The position numbers and the translations under genes were made by a program. A stretch of 64,000 nucleotides of DNA from Sphaerochaeta globosa str. Buddy (GTDB lineage: Bacteria; Spirochaetota; Spirochaetia; Sphaerochaetales; Sphaerochaetaceae), in assembly GCF_000190435.1 (NCBI RefSeq), contig NC_015152.1, positions 254,458 to 318,457 of the forward strand. The letters run 5' to 3'. Shown in pieces: positions 18,189-26,375 of the stretch. Position 1 is the first letter of the stretch, and every line of letters begins with the position of its first letter. The notes beneath the pieces are model-generated. The model saw only the letters and a list, made by a program, of their open reading frames with translations, was not told the origin of the DNA and did no database searches.

Positions 18189-18220
18189 CACCCTGCAGAG
18201 GTGACTCCCTCTGCAGGGTG
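18189..18220 (-). promoter_or_regulatory. Intercistronic stem-loop after binding-protein gene
   Basis: A perfect 13-bp stem, CACCCTGCAGAGG (18189-18201) with its complement at 18208-18220, closes a 6-nt loop 8 nt beyond the binding-protein stop codon. No T-run follows on the minus strand. It is best read as an mRNA-stabilising or attenuating hairpin that sets binding protein above permease. Confidence 0.75.
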
Positions 18221-18227
18221 AAATATG

Positions 18228-19502
18228 TTACTTCTGGAACGGCTTGTAATAGGAGGCGATACCGTCCTGTACTTGCTTCGCGGCCTGAGCGGGAGTGAGC
18301 GTACCAGCCATTACACCCTGGGCAGCTGCCTGCCAGAGGGAGGAGCCGGTGGGCTGCTGATAACGGAAGCCTACGAGGAACAAATACGGGGTGGCATTCT
18401 TCTGCAACTCAAGAACACGGGCGATGAAGGGGTCGCTGGTGGCGTCTACGCCGGGAACCGAGGTGACCATCTTCAAGTCGGTGACCATGGCCTTGCCGAA
18501 TTCCTTGGATGAGAGGAACTTCAGGAACTTGACTGCTGCGTCCTTGTTCTTGGACTTGGCATTCATGGCAAAGTTCATGTCTGCATACACCGATACATAC
18601 GCAGGATCGGTTGCTTTCGGGCCGGGAACTGCGAAAATGTCGAAGTTCAGTTCAGGATTCTGTGTTTTGAAGTAAGCAGCTTCGTAGGAGCCTGCGATCA
18701 AATGCGGGGAGAGCTCGTTGAAGAAGTTCGAGCGCATATCCTCGTAGCTGATACCCATATACATGTCGGGCATGTACTTGGTAAGGCTCTTCATCTGCTC
18801 AACCATGGCGATGAAAGCCGGGTCCTGGAAGTTCTTCTTGCCGGCGACTACGTCGTTGAAGAACGCGGTTCCGCCGTACAAACTCGGTCCCATACCACCA
18901 ACCATGGTCTCGAGGCACCAGCCGTCCTTGGCACCGTTGCCTAAGGGAATGTAGCCGGCTTTCTTGGCTGCTTCGAAGTTGGCGATCAGTTCAGCCCAAG
19001 TTTTGGGAATGGAAAGACCCATTTCCTTGTACATGTCCTTGTTGTAGTACATGAACACGGTCTGACTTACTGCAGGACTACCATACACCTTGCCGTCGGT
19101 GGGGCTTGTGGCTCCCAGAACGGCGGTGGCTGAGTAGTTCTTCAGTTCGGGCATCCAAGCTTCAAGGGGTTCGAGGAAGCCTGAGTCGGCAAAGGTGGCA
19201 AGCCCACCGTAGGCACGGCCCTGGAATACATCGGGTCCGGCACCACCGGAAAGGGAAGCAGAGAGAATGGTGTTGTACTCGGTGTTCTTGTGTGCAGTCT
19301 GTACGACCTTGATCGTGGGATTGGCTGCTTCAAACAGAGCGATCTGCTTGGCGTAGAAGTCTACGTCCTCAGGTCTCCAGGTCCAGAACTCCAATACAGT
19401 CTGAGGAGCCTGGGCTTCTGCTTGTTCCTGTACGCCTGCACCAAAGAGCAAGCTTGCGGTCACGAGGACCAGCAGGAAGCTGATGAGTGTGTGTTTTTTC
19501 AT
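18228..19502 (-). CDS. Sugar ABC transporter substrate-binding protein (family 1)
   Basis: 424 residues with an export signal (MKKHTLISFLLVLVTASL then LFGAGVQEQA), again without a lipobox cysteine. The mature region has the type-1 solute-binding fold (GGAGPDVFQGRAYGG, VYADMNFAMNAKSKN). GGAGATG lies a few bases before the ATG. It leads the MurNAc-type operon: binding protein, two permeases, murQ, kinase. Ligand is inferred from these neighbours. Confidence 0.92.
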   Translation of the reverse strand: MKKHTLISFLLVLVTASLLFGAGVQEQAEAQAPQTVLEFWTWRPEDVDFYAKQIALFEAANPTIKVVQTAHKNTEYNTILSASLSGGAGPDVFQGRAYGGLATFADSGFLEPLEAWMPELKNYSATAVLGATSPTDGKVYGSPAVSQTVFMYYNKDMYKEMGLSIPKTWAELIANFEAAKKAGYIPLGNGAKDGWCLETMVGGMGPSLYGGTAFFNDVVAGKKNFQDPAFIAMVEQMKSLTKYMPDMYMGISYEDMRSNFFNELSPHLIAGSYEAAYFKTQNPELNFDIFAVPGPKATDPAYVSVYADMNFAMNAKSKNKDAAVKFLKFLSSKEFGKAMVTDLKMVTSVPGVDATSDPFIARVLELQKNATPYLFLVGFRYQQPTGSSLWQAAAQGVMAGTLTPAQAAKQVQDGIASYYKPFQK

Positions 19503-19540
19503 GTAACATCTCCTTTTGTGTGATGATTTACCATAAGCAA

Positions 19541-19569
19541 ATTGTCACCCTGCAAAGAAGGGTTGTCAA
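19541..19569 (-). promoter_or_regulatory. Promoter of the binding protein-murQ operon
   Basis: TTGACA (19564-19569, minus strand) and GACAAT (19541-19546) are 17 nt apart. The region between this promoter and the divergent RpiR gene (about 19580-19640) is very AT-rich and holds several TTTCA/TGAAA words, a likely operator for that regulator. Confidence 0.6.
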
Positions 19570-19659
19570 GGAAAATCAAAAATGATTTCCAGTAAACAAA
19601 TTTCAATTCTAAAAAATTATTTCATTTGTTACTGAAGTGAAACGTGGTATGCTATCTCT

Positions 19660-20514
19660 ATGAGTGGATGTCTGTATGTAATCAAGCAATTTCTTCCCAA
19701 CTTGGCTCCCAGTGAACGCAAGGTTGCCGACTTCCTGTTGGCAAACCCGACACAGTCGGTCTCCATGGGTGTACAGGACGTGGCCAAGGCCACCGGTTCC
19801 AGTGCAGCGGCCTGCATCCGGTTTGCAAGCCGCCTCGGCTTTGCCGGCTATACGGAACTTCGCATGGCCTTGGCCAAGGAAGTGTTCTCCTCCGAGCGTG
19901 TCGCTGAAGAGCAAAAGGTCAGGGAAGTGACCGAGCGCACCAGTGCAGGGGAGCTTGTCCACTTGGTCGTAGGCAGTACCTGTGAAAGTCTGAGGGGAAT
20001 AGAGAGTGTAATCGATCCCAAGGCAGTGGAAGAATCGGTGGAGGCAATCCTGCATGCTTCGCACTTGCTGATCAGCGGCATTGGAGCAAGTGGTGTTGTT
20101 GCCATAGACCTGCAGCAAAAACTTGCACGCTTGGGGCTGAAAGCAGTCTTTACTGCCGACAGCGACATGCAGATAGTGGAAGCCTGTGCCCTGCACAAGC
20201 AGGACGTGCTCATTGCCATCTCCTATTCAGGGGAAACCAACAGTGTGCTGAAAGTAGCAAGGGAAGCAAAGAAGAACGAGAGTACCGTTATTGCTATTAC
20301 CCGCATCGGAGGCAACTCGCTCTCCAAGCTTGCCGATATTACCCTCAATGTTGTGAACAGCGAGTCGCTGTTCCGAGAGGGGGCAACCCTCTCCCGGTTT
20401 GGACAGCTACTCGTAGTCGACTTCATTTACACCATGATCCTAGCCCGTTGCCAGAAGCAGATACAGCCGTTACTCAAGCGAAGCTGGGAAGCTGTTGCAC
20501 ATGTATCGGGGTGA
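19660..20514 (+). CDS. RpiR/MurR-family transcriptional regulator
   Basis: 284 residues. The N-terminal RpiR helix-turn-helix is LAPSERKVADFLLANP to GVQDVAKATGSSAAACIRFASRLGFAGYTELR (about 10-70); a C-terminal SIS domain holds ISGIGASGVVA, ISYSGETNSVL and AITRIGGNSLSKLAD. SIS-domain regulators sense phosphosugars; MurR senses MurNAc-6-P. Divergence from an operon with murQ supports that role here. There is no ribosome site before the ATG, and a weak -10 (TATGCT at 19649) ends 5 nt before it, so a leaderless message is possible. Confidence 0.9.
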   Translation: MSGCLYVIKQFLPNLAPSERKVADFLLANPTQSVSMGVQDVAKATGSSAAACIRFASRLGFAGYTELRMALAKEVFSSERVAEEQKVREVTERTSAGELVHLVVGSTCESLRGIESVIDPKAVEESVEAILHASHLLISGIGASGVVAIDLQQKLARLGLKAVFTADSDMQIVEACALHKQDVLIAISYSGETNSVLKVAREAKKNESTVIAITRIGGNSLSKLADITLNVVNSESLFREGATLSRFGQLLVVDFIYTMILARCQKQIQPLLKRSWEAVAHVSG

Positions 20515-20545
20515 GGAGTCAACTGACAAAGGCTTGGGTATAGGG

Positions 20546-21178
20546 CTATATACCTGTATGCTTCTCCTGCTTGATTTGCATGAACAGTTTTTGCATCCAT
20601 TCTGGAGCTAGATTCCTATCGGCTTTGTATTCATGCTCAGGTATTCCATCGAAGATTTTGTTTATCTTAGCCATACGGTCGGCTGCTAGATTGGCTTCAC
20701 CAATTTCTTTCAAACTCGCAACCAGCAATTGCATGCTCTTGCTCGTAAAGGCAAGGTTCTTTGCCGTTGTTCTCTTGAAAATTATTGTTCGGCCGTCCTT
20801 AAGTACAAGCTTTCTTGGGGACCCATCAGTAAGAAATACAGCGACTGTTGGAACCTGGGTAGACAATCCTAACTTGTAGAGAGCGTATGATCCTGACAGA
20901 GCCAATCTCGATTTTTCCTGCTGTGCTACTGCTTGAGCGATTTCTTCAATGGATGGCGTCACACTCTTTCCCAGTACTCGTGAATACCTTGGGTGCAGAT
21001 ATATTCCAGGGCCGAGTCTTTCAATGAGTCCTTCAGCAATGAGCCGTGATAACACCACTCTGAGAACGGCTCTATTCTCATAGGAAAAAGCGTCAGAGAA
21101 AAATATGGTGCCCTCTTTCATGGTTTGTATCTGTTTCCATATTTGCTCTGTTTGAGAGAACTCATTAGTTTGTTTCAT
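20546..21178 (-). CDS. AbiEi-like/DUF6088 antitoxin-type protein, orphan
   Basis: 210 residues with an N-terminal winged-helix region (RAVLRVVLSRLIAEGLIERLGPGIYLHP) and the DUF6088/AbiEi core (ALSGSYALYKLGLSTQVPTVAVFLTDG, then RKLVLKDGRTIIFKRT). AbiEi proteins repress and neutralise a type IV system whose toxin, AbiEii, is a nucleotidyltransferase normally encoded immediately downstream. Here only 31 nt separate its stop from the convergent regulator gene, so no toxin gene is present. It may be a remnant or may act alone. Confidence 0.78.
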   Translation of the reverse strand: MKQTNEFSQTEQIWKQIQTMKEGTIFFSDAFSYENRAVLRVVLSRLIAEGLIERLGPGIYLHPRYSRVLGKSVTPSIEEIAQAVAQQEKSRLALSGSYALYKLGLSTQVPTVAVFLTDGSPRKLVLKDGRTIIFKRTTAKNLAFTSKSMQLLVASLKEIGEANLAADRMAKINKIFDGIPEHEYKADRNLAPEWMQKLFMQIKQEKHTGI

Positions 21179-21625
21179 ATGTTACGATTTTATCATAAAA
21201 ACGTAACAAGTCAATACAATACCTTATTACCCTGCATTGAAATATATTGCATCATGTTTTTGTTTTCACTGAAAGTTCCTTAGTATTTTATAGTGTAATA
21301 ATCTGGCTTTGATACTATGAGCTTACAACACACTCCTTCATGGTTCCATTCCCCAAATGGGGGAGAACAACTGGTTGAACTACTTGACCAGATTGCTTCC
21401 CAAGCCACCTATAACAAGGATTTTTTCGGCGCTGAGATTGGAAAAGAAGCATGGTAGAAAGCGAGTTCCTGAACTAGCCCCTCTGTATTGAATTCACACA
21501 GAAGAAAGGTCGCTTTATTAGCAGATACGTCTTGTATGCGAAATGCCTATTTCTTATAAAACCCAACTCCTTGGTAGCCCTTCTTTGCTTCTTTGGGTTA
21601 GTATACAAATCACCTGGAGGAACCT
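21179..21625. other. Mostly empty intergenic stretch
   Basis: The only open frame of note is 46 codons at 21317-21457 (+), starting MSLQHTPSWFHSPNGGEQ. It has no ribosome-binding site and no recognised relatives, and could be the start of a lost gene. An AT-rich zone at 21179-21300 is the likely promoter area of the AbiEi-like gene. Nothing else is recognisable. Confidence 0.4.
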
Positions 21626-22366
21626 ATGGCAGCAAACAATGTCCTGGTAGTCAGCGCCCACGCAGCAGACTACTGTACCCGAAGCGGGGGAACCATACTC
21701 AACTTAGTGCAACAAGGCTTTAGCGTACATGTCCTGGCCCTTACCTGCGGAGTTCGGGGTGAGTCGGGCGGATATTGGAAGGATAATCCCCAGGGGACCT
21801 ATGAAGCATGCTCGGACCTGAGAAAGAGGGAGTCGGCAGAAGCAGCAAAGGCCTTGGGAGCTACCATCGAGTTTCTTGACTGGGACGACTATCCCTTGGT
21901 AATCGATGCTGATCGTACCCGGTATTTGATCAAGCGGGTGCTTCAGATCAGGCCCGAGATTATTCTCACCCATTGGACTGTCGACCCCACCAATCCCGAC
22001 CATGCCAATACAGGCAATGCTGTAGTAATGGCCTGCAACAGCGCCTCCCAATTGGGAGCATTACCTGGTACTGTAGCCCACTACTACCCGAACATCTATT
22101 TCTTTGAACCAACGGTTCCCATGAGTGAGTTCAATAAGTTCGACCCCGACTTCTATGTAGACATCACAGCCAACCAGCAGAAGAAAATGGAGGCTATAGC
22201 AAAGTTCGGCTGCCAGCCACAGCTCGGAGACTTCTATGTGCACTTTGCCAAGCATCGTGCCTTCCAGGCACGCATCTGGACAAAGCTGAACATAGAATAC
22301 GCAGAAGGCTTCAAGCGCTTTGTACCCTATGTGGGAAAGAGCCTGCCGATCAGCCAGAGGGGCTGA
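21626..22366 (+). CDS. PIG-L family deacetylase (LmbE-like)
   Basis: 246 residues with the N-terminal VLVVSAHAADYCTRSGGTI, where the usual AHPDD metal motif reads AHAAD, followed by LTCGVRGESGGYW and the HWTVDPTNPDH segment that supplies the last metal ligands. Family members remove N-acetyl groups from GlcNAc-containing lipids, conjugates or mycothiol precursors. The departure at the first motif (HPDD to HAAD) is seen in a subgroup and may change metal binding. A GGAGG stands a few bases before the ATG. Monocistronic by appearance. Confidence 0.86.
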   Translation: MAANNVLVVSAHAADYCTRSGGTILNLVQQGFSVHVLALTCGVRGESGGYWKDNPQGTYEACSDLRKRESAEAAKALGATIEFLDWDDYPLVIDADRTRYLIKRVLQIRPEIILTHWTVDPTNPDHANTGNAVVMACNSASQLGALPGTVAHYYPNIYFFEPTVPMSEFNKFDPDFYVDITANQQKKMEAIAKFGCQPQLGDFYVHFAKHRAFQARIWTKLNIEYAEGFKRFVPYVGKSLPISQRG

Positions 22367-22426
22367 TACGCATCCGATTCTGATTAACCAAAAAGCCAAA
22401 TACCTGGTTTAGTGTCTCTATGCCTA

Positions 22427-22453
22427 AGCATTCTCTCCCTGGGAGAGAGTGCT
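22427..22453 (+). other. Stem-loop downstream of the deacetylase gene
   Basis: AGCATTCTCTCCC (22427-22439) pairs with GGGAGAGAGTGCT (22441-22453) with one G-T pair. A T-run is lacking, so it is only a weak terminator candidate. The rest of 22367-22812 is AT-rich, holds the promoter at 22697-22725, and shows no gene. Confidence 0.5.
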
Positions 22454-22696
22454 ATAAAGGCCTGGGAAAGAAAGTCTCAGATACATGCTAAACATATGAC
22501 ATATACTATAGTTATACAGATTATTTTGAGTGTATATATGTACAAAAGAGTGAAGGATATCCATAACAATTTCCAAGAAACACATTCACATGTCATATGT
22601 TATTCAGCAATACACCCCTAAAAATTGATTGAATTGAAATACTTTGATAATTTCTAGAATATTTTGACCTCTATACAAAGAGATAAAATGTTAGGA

Positions 22697-22725
22697 TTGA
22701 CATAAGACTTGAGTATGATTACATT
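22697..22725 (+). promoter_or_regulatory. Promoter of the secreted-protein gene
   Basis: TTGACA (22697-22702) and TACATT (22720-22725) are 17 nt apart, followed by an ~80-nt leader before the start codon. Confidence 0.7.
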
Positions 22726-22812
22726 TCTGATAACAAAACAATTCAATACAGCCTGAGGGTGTCTCAAACATCATCCATTGCATGCTGGGGCAGCCCAATA
22801 CGAAGGAGAAAG

Positions 22813-23352
22813 ATGATGAAGAAGATTCTATTGGTGTTGGTTGTGTGTATCGGCCTATGTACTCCTGTTTTTGCAGCCAGCCCCGAACCAGCTAGCTTTG
22901 ATGTGAGTACTGTGGTGCAGGGAATCAATAGAATGAAAATTACCACAACCCAATTTTCTGGGAATCCTGAACAATTTGAGAGTGCTGAAACGTATACCGG
23001 ACCTCTCCAGGTCACAAGCGCTGGGAATCAGGACTTCAGTGCCTACCTAACAATTCTCTCAAACAATCGCAAAGGGTATTCTGTCTCCATGAGTGCCACA
23101 GCCATGGCTAGCGCCGTAACCGGACAAGCCACCGCCTACATAGACTACATCGTAACGATAAACGGACAGTCGATAACCACTGATGGAGCTACCAGCCTCA
23201 CCCCTGTCGATGTTATTACCGTACCAAGCATGGCCGGGCTGGGAAGCCAATCAGACAAACTATCCATTAACGTGGACCAGGCGAAATTCGACGCAGCCGT
23301 GGAAGGAACCTATACCGGTACCGTCACCTTCGTGTACACCGCCAATAGTTAA
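22813..23352 (+). CDS. Small secreted beta-rich protein of unknown function
   Basis: The ATG pair at 22813/22816 follows AAGGAGAAAG; the protein then starts MMKKILLVLVVCIGLCTPVFAASPEP, a clean signal peptide with cleavage after FAA. The mature ~155 residues are rich in Thr, Ser, Val and Ala, with alternating hydrophobic stretches (QDFSAYLTILSNNRKGYSVSMSATA) and the ending GTYTGTVTFVYTANS. That ending is the terminal strand pattern of fimbrial or WxL/CS1-like immunoglobulin folds. It stands alone, with its own promoter, next to the glycan locus. No firm family can be named. Confidence 0.75.
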   Translation: MMKKILLVLVVCIGLCTPVFAASPEPASFDVSTVVQGINRMKITTTQFSGNPEQFESAETYTGPLQVTSAGNQDFSAYLTILSNNRKGYSVSMSATAMASAVTGQATAYIDYIVTINGQSITTDGATSLTPVDVITVPSMAGLGSQSDKLSINVDQAKFDAAVEGTYTGTVTFVYTANS

Positions 23353-23781
23353 TTTGTCTCAGAAAGGCATTAGCATGCTCCTTGTCTTATCGCTTGGCTT
23401 TCAATGCAGCCAAACCTGATCGGGCATCGGAAGGAACGGTGAATATGTACCTACCTACACCGACGTATCCGAATGAGGGACGGCTTACCAAGACTCATAC
23501 ACTGCAGTCGTAGGTATTGCACGAAAAGCTATGACATAGTGACTATGTAATAGTTTCTGATTGAAAAGAAATGTATTGTATTTCCAAGAATAAAAATGCA
23601 ATTCTGGGCTGGTATGTTACCGCTGAAACGGCAATTACCATGCAGATGAAAACAGGAAAAGAAGTCTCTGTATGAAAAAATAGCGCTTCTTCACTGAGGA
23701 GCCTTTCCTTTTCATCGAGTAATACTACTTTGTATTTCTTTGCTCATAGGCAAGCTACATAGCCTAAAATTACTACACTTT

Positions 23782-23810
23782 TTGCATAGTTGTAATGAAA
23801 ATCGTATATT
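23782..23810 (+). promoter_or_regulatory. Likely promoter of the surface polysaccharide cluster
   Basis: TTGCAT (23782-23787) and TATATT (23805-23810) are exactly 17 nt apart, upstream of the winged-helix regulator gene and the collinear glycan genes. Confidence 0.6.
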
Positions 23811-24103
23811 TTCAGTTGAAGCAATTACAAAGCAATGCTACTATGGCACTCAACACCGGGGTTGGTTACCCATTCTTCTGTCATAGGCGTAACTTTTACC
23901 TTGGTTGCAGGTTTTCTTCAGTGAGATACAGCAGAGCGTTTTATGCTGTACTTGCAGGAAGAATATATACCGTGTTTGTTTCGGCAGCCGGTGTATAGTG
24001 GAAGGGTTCCTCTTTACTGCATCCCTTTGGGGCCTGTAGTGGCGAAGCTTTGTCTGCTATTCCTGCGAAGAAACTCACATAAGAAATTAATCAAGAAATC
24101 TGT

Positions 24104-24134
24104 CCTAGTTCGAAAAAGAAGACTTCGAACTAGG
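24104..24134 (+). promoter_or_regulatory. 11-bp perfect inverted repeat upstream of the cluster regulator
   Basis: CCTAGTTCGAA (24104-24114) and TTCGAACTAGG (24124-24134) are perfect complements around a 9-nt loop, 53 nt before the regulator start. No T-run follows. It could be an operator for the winged-helix protein or a leader-RNA hairpin. Confidence 0.7.
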
Positions 24135-24187
24135 GAGATTCATAGATACTGTTCAATTTATGAACATTGTATACATTCTATAGCATT

Positions 24188-24742
24188 ATGTTACCTGAAT
24201 ATACAACCAAGGAATTTTCTATTCTCTCCTACATCGATCAGAACTCAGACGCGACGCAACGCGAACTGTCTGAACATGTCGGTGTGTCCTTGGGAACCAT
24301 CAACATTGTCCTAAAGAAGCTGATTAAGAAAGGCCTGGTTAAGATTGAGAAGCTCCAACCCAACTCCATCCGATACTTCCTCACTCCCAGTGGCATAGCC
24401 AACAAGCTGGAGAGGACGTATGGGTATATAGTGAGGACGTATAGGGAGCTGTTGCAGTATCAACAACAGATAGCAACAGCAGTGAACTCCATACATAGGG
24501 CCAATCCTGGAAAGAAGGTTTGCTTCTATGGTCCGAATGATGAAATCTTTCAAATAATTACTACTGTGCTAGCTGTAGGCGAATTGCCTGCAGAGGTGTA
24601 CACAGAGCACTCAATAATCTTGTTTACTAAATTGTTCTCACCTGCTGATGTCGTTCTTCTTGTATGGAATACGGAGGATGAAACCGCGCTCAAGGAGCGT
24701 GGATTCATATGCGAGAACCTTCTCTCTGTTTTGCATGTCTAG
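24188..24742 (+). CDS. Winged-helix (MarR-like) regulator of the glycan cluster
   Basis: The N-terminal domain (YTTKEFSILSYIDQNSDATQ, then RELSEHVGVSLGTINIVLKKLIKKGLVKIEK, residues 5-55) is a clear winged helix; the C-terminal ~110 residues (KKVCFYGPNDEIFQIITTVL) resemble a small alpha/beta domain. Such proteins commonly head EPS/O-antigen clusters of spirochaetes and Bacteroidota. ATG 24188 gives MLPEYTTKEF; an earlier in-frame ATG at 24167 is less likely. All following glycan genes are on the same strand, so it probably controls them. Confidence 0.82.
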   Translation: MLPEYTTKEFSILSYIDQNSDATQRELSEHVGVSLGTINIVLKKLIKKGLVKIEKLQPNSIRYFLTPSGIANKLERTYGYIVRTYRELLQYQQQIATAVNSIHRANPGKKVCFYGPNDEIFQIITTVLAVGELPAEVYTEHSIILFTKLFSPADVVLLVWNTEDETALKERGFICENLLSVLHV

Positions 24743-24756
24743 TAAGGAATATATAC

Positions 24757-25413
24757 ATGGAATTACATAAGCCCATTCCTTTTTCTCCTCCTGATATTAC
24801 CCAAGAAGAGATTGATGAAGTTGTTGATGCCTTGAGGTCAGGTTGGATTACCACAGGACCTAAGACAAAGCTCTTTGAGAAGCATCTTGCAGAATTCTGC
24901 AATACGAGTACTGTGTGTTGCTTAAACTCAGCAACTGCAGCCCTTGAATTGGCTTTGATTCTCATGGGTATAGGCCCAGGTGATGAGGTCATCACCAGCG
25001 CCTACACCTATACCGCCTCATGCAGTCCAATTGTTCATGTGGGAGCTACTCCCGTACTAGTTGATGTTGCCCCTGATTCTTTCCTTTTGGATTATGAAGC
25101 GGTAAGCAGAGCAATAACCAAGAAGACTAAGGCCGTTATCCCAGTAGATCTCGGTGGAGTCATGTGTGACTATGACCGGCTCTACCAAGTGCTGGAAGAG
25201 AAGAAGGCTTTGTATACCCCGAATTCACCGGTACAGGCTACATTTGACAGAGTCATGGTTCTTGCTGATAGTGCTCATGCTATTGGTGCTACCTATAAGG
25301 GAAAGAAGGCTGGGGAAGTCGCTGACTTCACAGCCTTTTCTTTAGTCGTTTTGAAGAATAGGACGAGTGATAGATATACGGGAATATGGGAAAAGGGCGC
25401 GAAAGCTGCATAA
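24757..25413 (+). pseudogene. DegT/DnrJ/EryC1 sugar aminotransferase, truncated
   Basis: MELHKPIPFSPPDITQEEID to about residue 200 match the PLP-dependent sugar aminotransferase family (SGWITTGPKTKLFEKHL, GDEVITSAYTYTAS, DSAHAIGA). The frame breaks near the PLP lysine motif (FSLVVLKNRTSDR where FS-HAVKNLTT-EGG is expected) and stops at 25411. Only ~218 of the usual 370-400 residues remain, and the C-terminal half is not found downstream. AAGGA precedes the ATG. It is most likely an inactive relic. Confidence 0.82.
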
Positions 25414-25540
25414 ATATGCAGGAATCGAGGGGTTTTGGTATATGAACCGAAAAGATCACATTCGGATTACAGTCTACGGTAACCACAGAAGAATTTGGCC
25501 TCAGGACTGAGGTAAGTGGTGGGGTTCTTATTGGCGTAGA

Positions 25541-25738
25541 GTGGGATTGATGTGTGTAAGGCCGGATGCTGTGATATCTTGCTCAAGGGGATATCTTCCT
25601 GAGGGAGTAAGTTTTTATAAATCCTTGAAGCGCGTACGGTTTGAATTCAACTTTAAAAGCTTTGCACTGAGAGAAGTTGAGCTTGAAGATGTGAGAGCGA
25701 AGCTATTGGATATGAAAGAGTATGCTTTTGGAAAGTAG
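25541..25738 (+). pseudogene. Short 3' gene remnant, family unknown
   Basis: A 65-codon frame from a GTG without ribosome site: CSRGYLPEGVSFYKSL to LEDVRAKLLDMKEYAFGK. It looks like a natural protein C-terminus (helical, charged) but I do not recognise the family and it does not continue the upstream aminotransferase. With the truncated neighbour it suggests a deletion that fused two unrelated gene ends across 25380-25540. Confidence 0.4.
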
Positions 25739-25742
25739 TAAA

Positions 25743-26339
25743 ATGATCTATTTAAGAATTAAAAGATTTTTTGATTTCCTACTAGCGCTTTTTGCCTTGA
25801 TAGTGTTGTCTCCGTTGTTTCTCGTAATAATCATCTTAATAAAGCTTGATTCTAAAGGTCCGGTTTTATTCAAGCAAAAGAGAGTCGGGATACATAAGAC
25901 CCATTTTTATATCCTCAAGCTTAGGACGATGAGCATAGATACTCCAAACGATGTTCCTACCCATCAGCTCAAGAATCCTCAGCAGTATATAACCAGGGTT
26001 GGCAAAGTCCTCAGAAAGACCAGTCTGGATGAGTTGCCACAGATCTTCAATATTCTTGCCGGACAGATGTCGATAATCGGGCCACGGCCTGCGCTTTGGA
26101 ATCAGTATGATCTCATAGCAGAACGGGACAAATATGGAGCAAATGATGTGCGACCAGGATTGTCTGGTTGGGCACAAATCAACGGTAGAGATGCGCTAGA
26201 AATTGTTGATAAGGCTTGGTTCGATGGTGAGTATGTTCAGAAGGTTGGATTTAGGATGGATGTAAAGTGCTTCTTTAAAACCATATTCAATGTACTGAAC
26301 CATGATGGAGTTGTTGAGGGTGGGACAGGTTGTGATTGA
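25743..26339 (+). CDS. Initiating sugar-1-phosphate transferase (PglC/WcaJ-type)
   Basis: 198 residues beginning MIYLRIKRFFDFLLALFALIVL, one membrane-embedded helix followed by the bacterial sugar transferase domain: GPVLFKQKRVG, FYILKLRTM, LRKTSLDELPQIFNILAGQMSIIGPRP and RPGLSGWAQINGRD. These move a sugar phosphate from a UDP-sugar onto undecaprenyl phosphate and start repeat-unit assembly. It is the small, single-domain form. The neighbouring reductase and FucNAc genes suggest an N-acetylated 6-deoxyhexosamine or HexNAc as first sugar. Confidence 0.92.
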   Translation: MIYLRIKRFFDFLLALFALIVLSPLFLVIIILIKLDSKGPVLFKQKRVGIHKTHFYILKLRTMSIDTPNDVPTHQLKNPQQYITRVGKVLRKTSLDELPQIFNILAGQMSIIGPRPALWNQYDLIAERDKYGANDVRPGLSGWAQINGRDALEIVDKAWFDGEYVQKVGFRMDVKCFFKTIFNVLNHDGVVEGGTGCD

Positions 26340-26375
26340 TCCAGCCATAAAGAAACATGCCAATCGGAGCAACCT

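Larger units (their letters stand above)
23353..24187. other. Long leader region before the polysaccharide cluster
   Basis: This 835-nt stretch has no convincing gene; short open frames lack ribosome sites. It contains the promoter at 23782-23810 and the inverted repeat at 24104-24134. The distance from promoter to first gene (about 370 nt) is long, a property of surface-glycan operons controlled by antitermination or leader RNA. Confidence 0.5.

Noticed and set aside
22427-22453. Rho-independent terminator after the deacetylase gene
   Set aside because: The stem is good but no T-run follows on either strand, so it is listed only as a stem-loop.
23795-24314. Two overlapping open frames in the leader of the glycan cluster
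   Set aside because: No ribosome sites, odd composition and overlap with the winged-helix gene in another frame.
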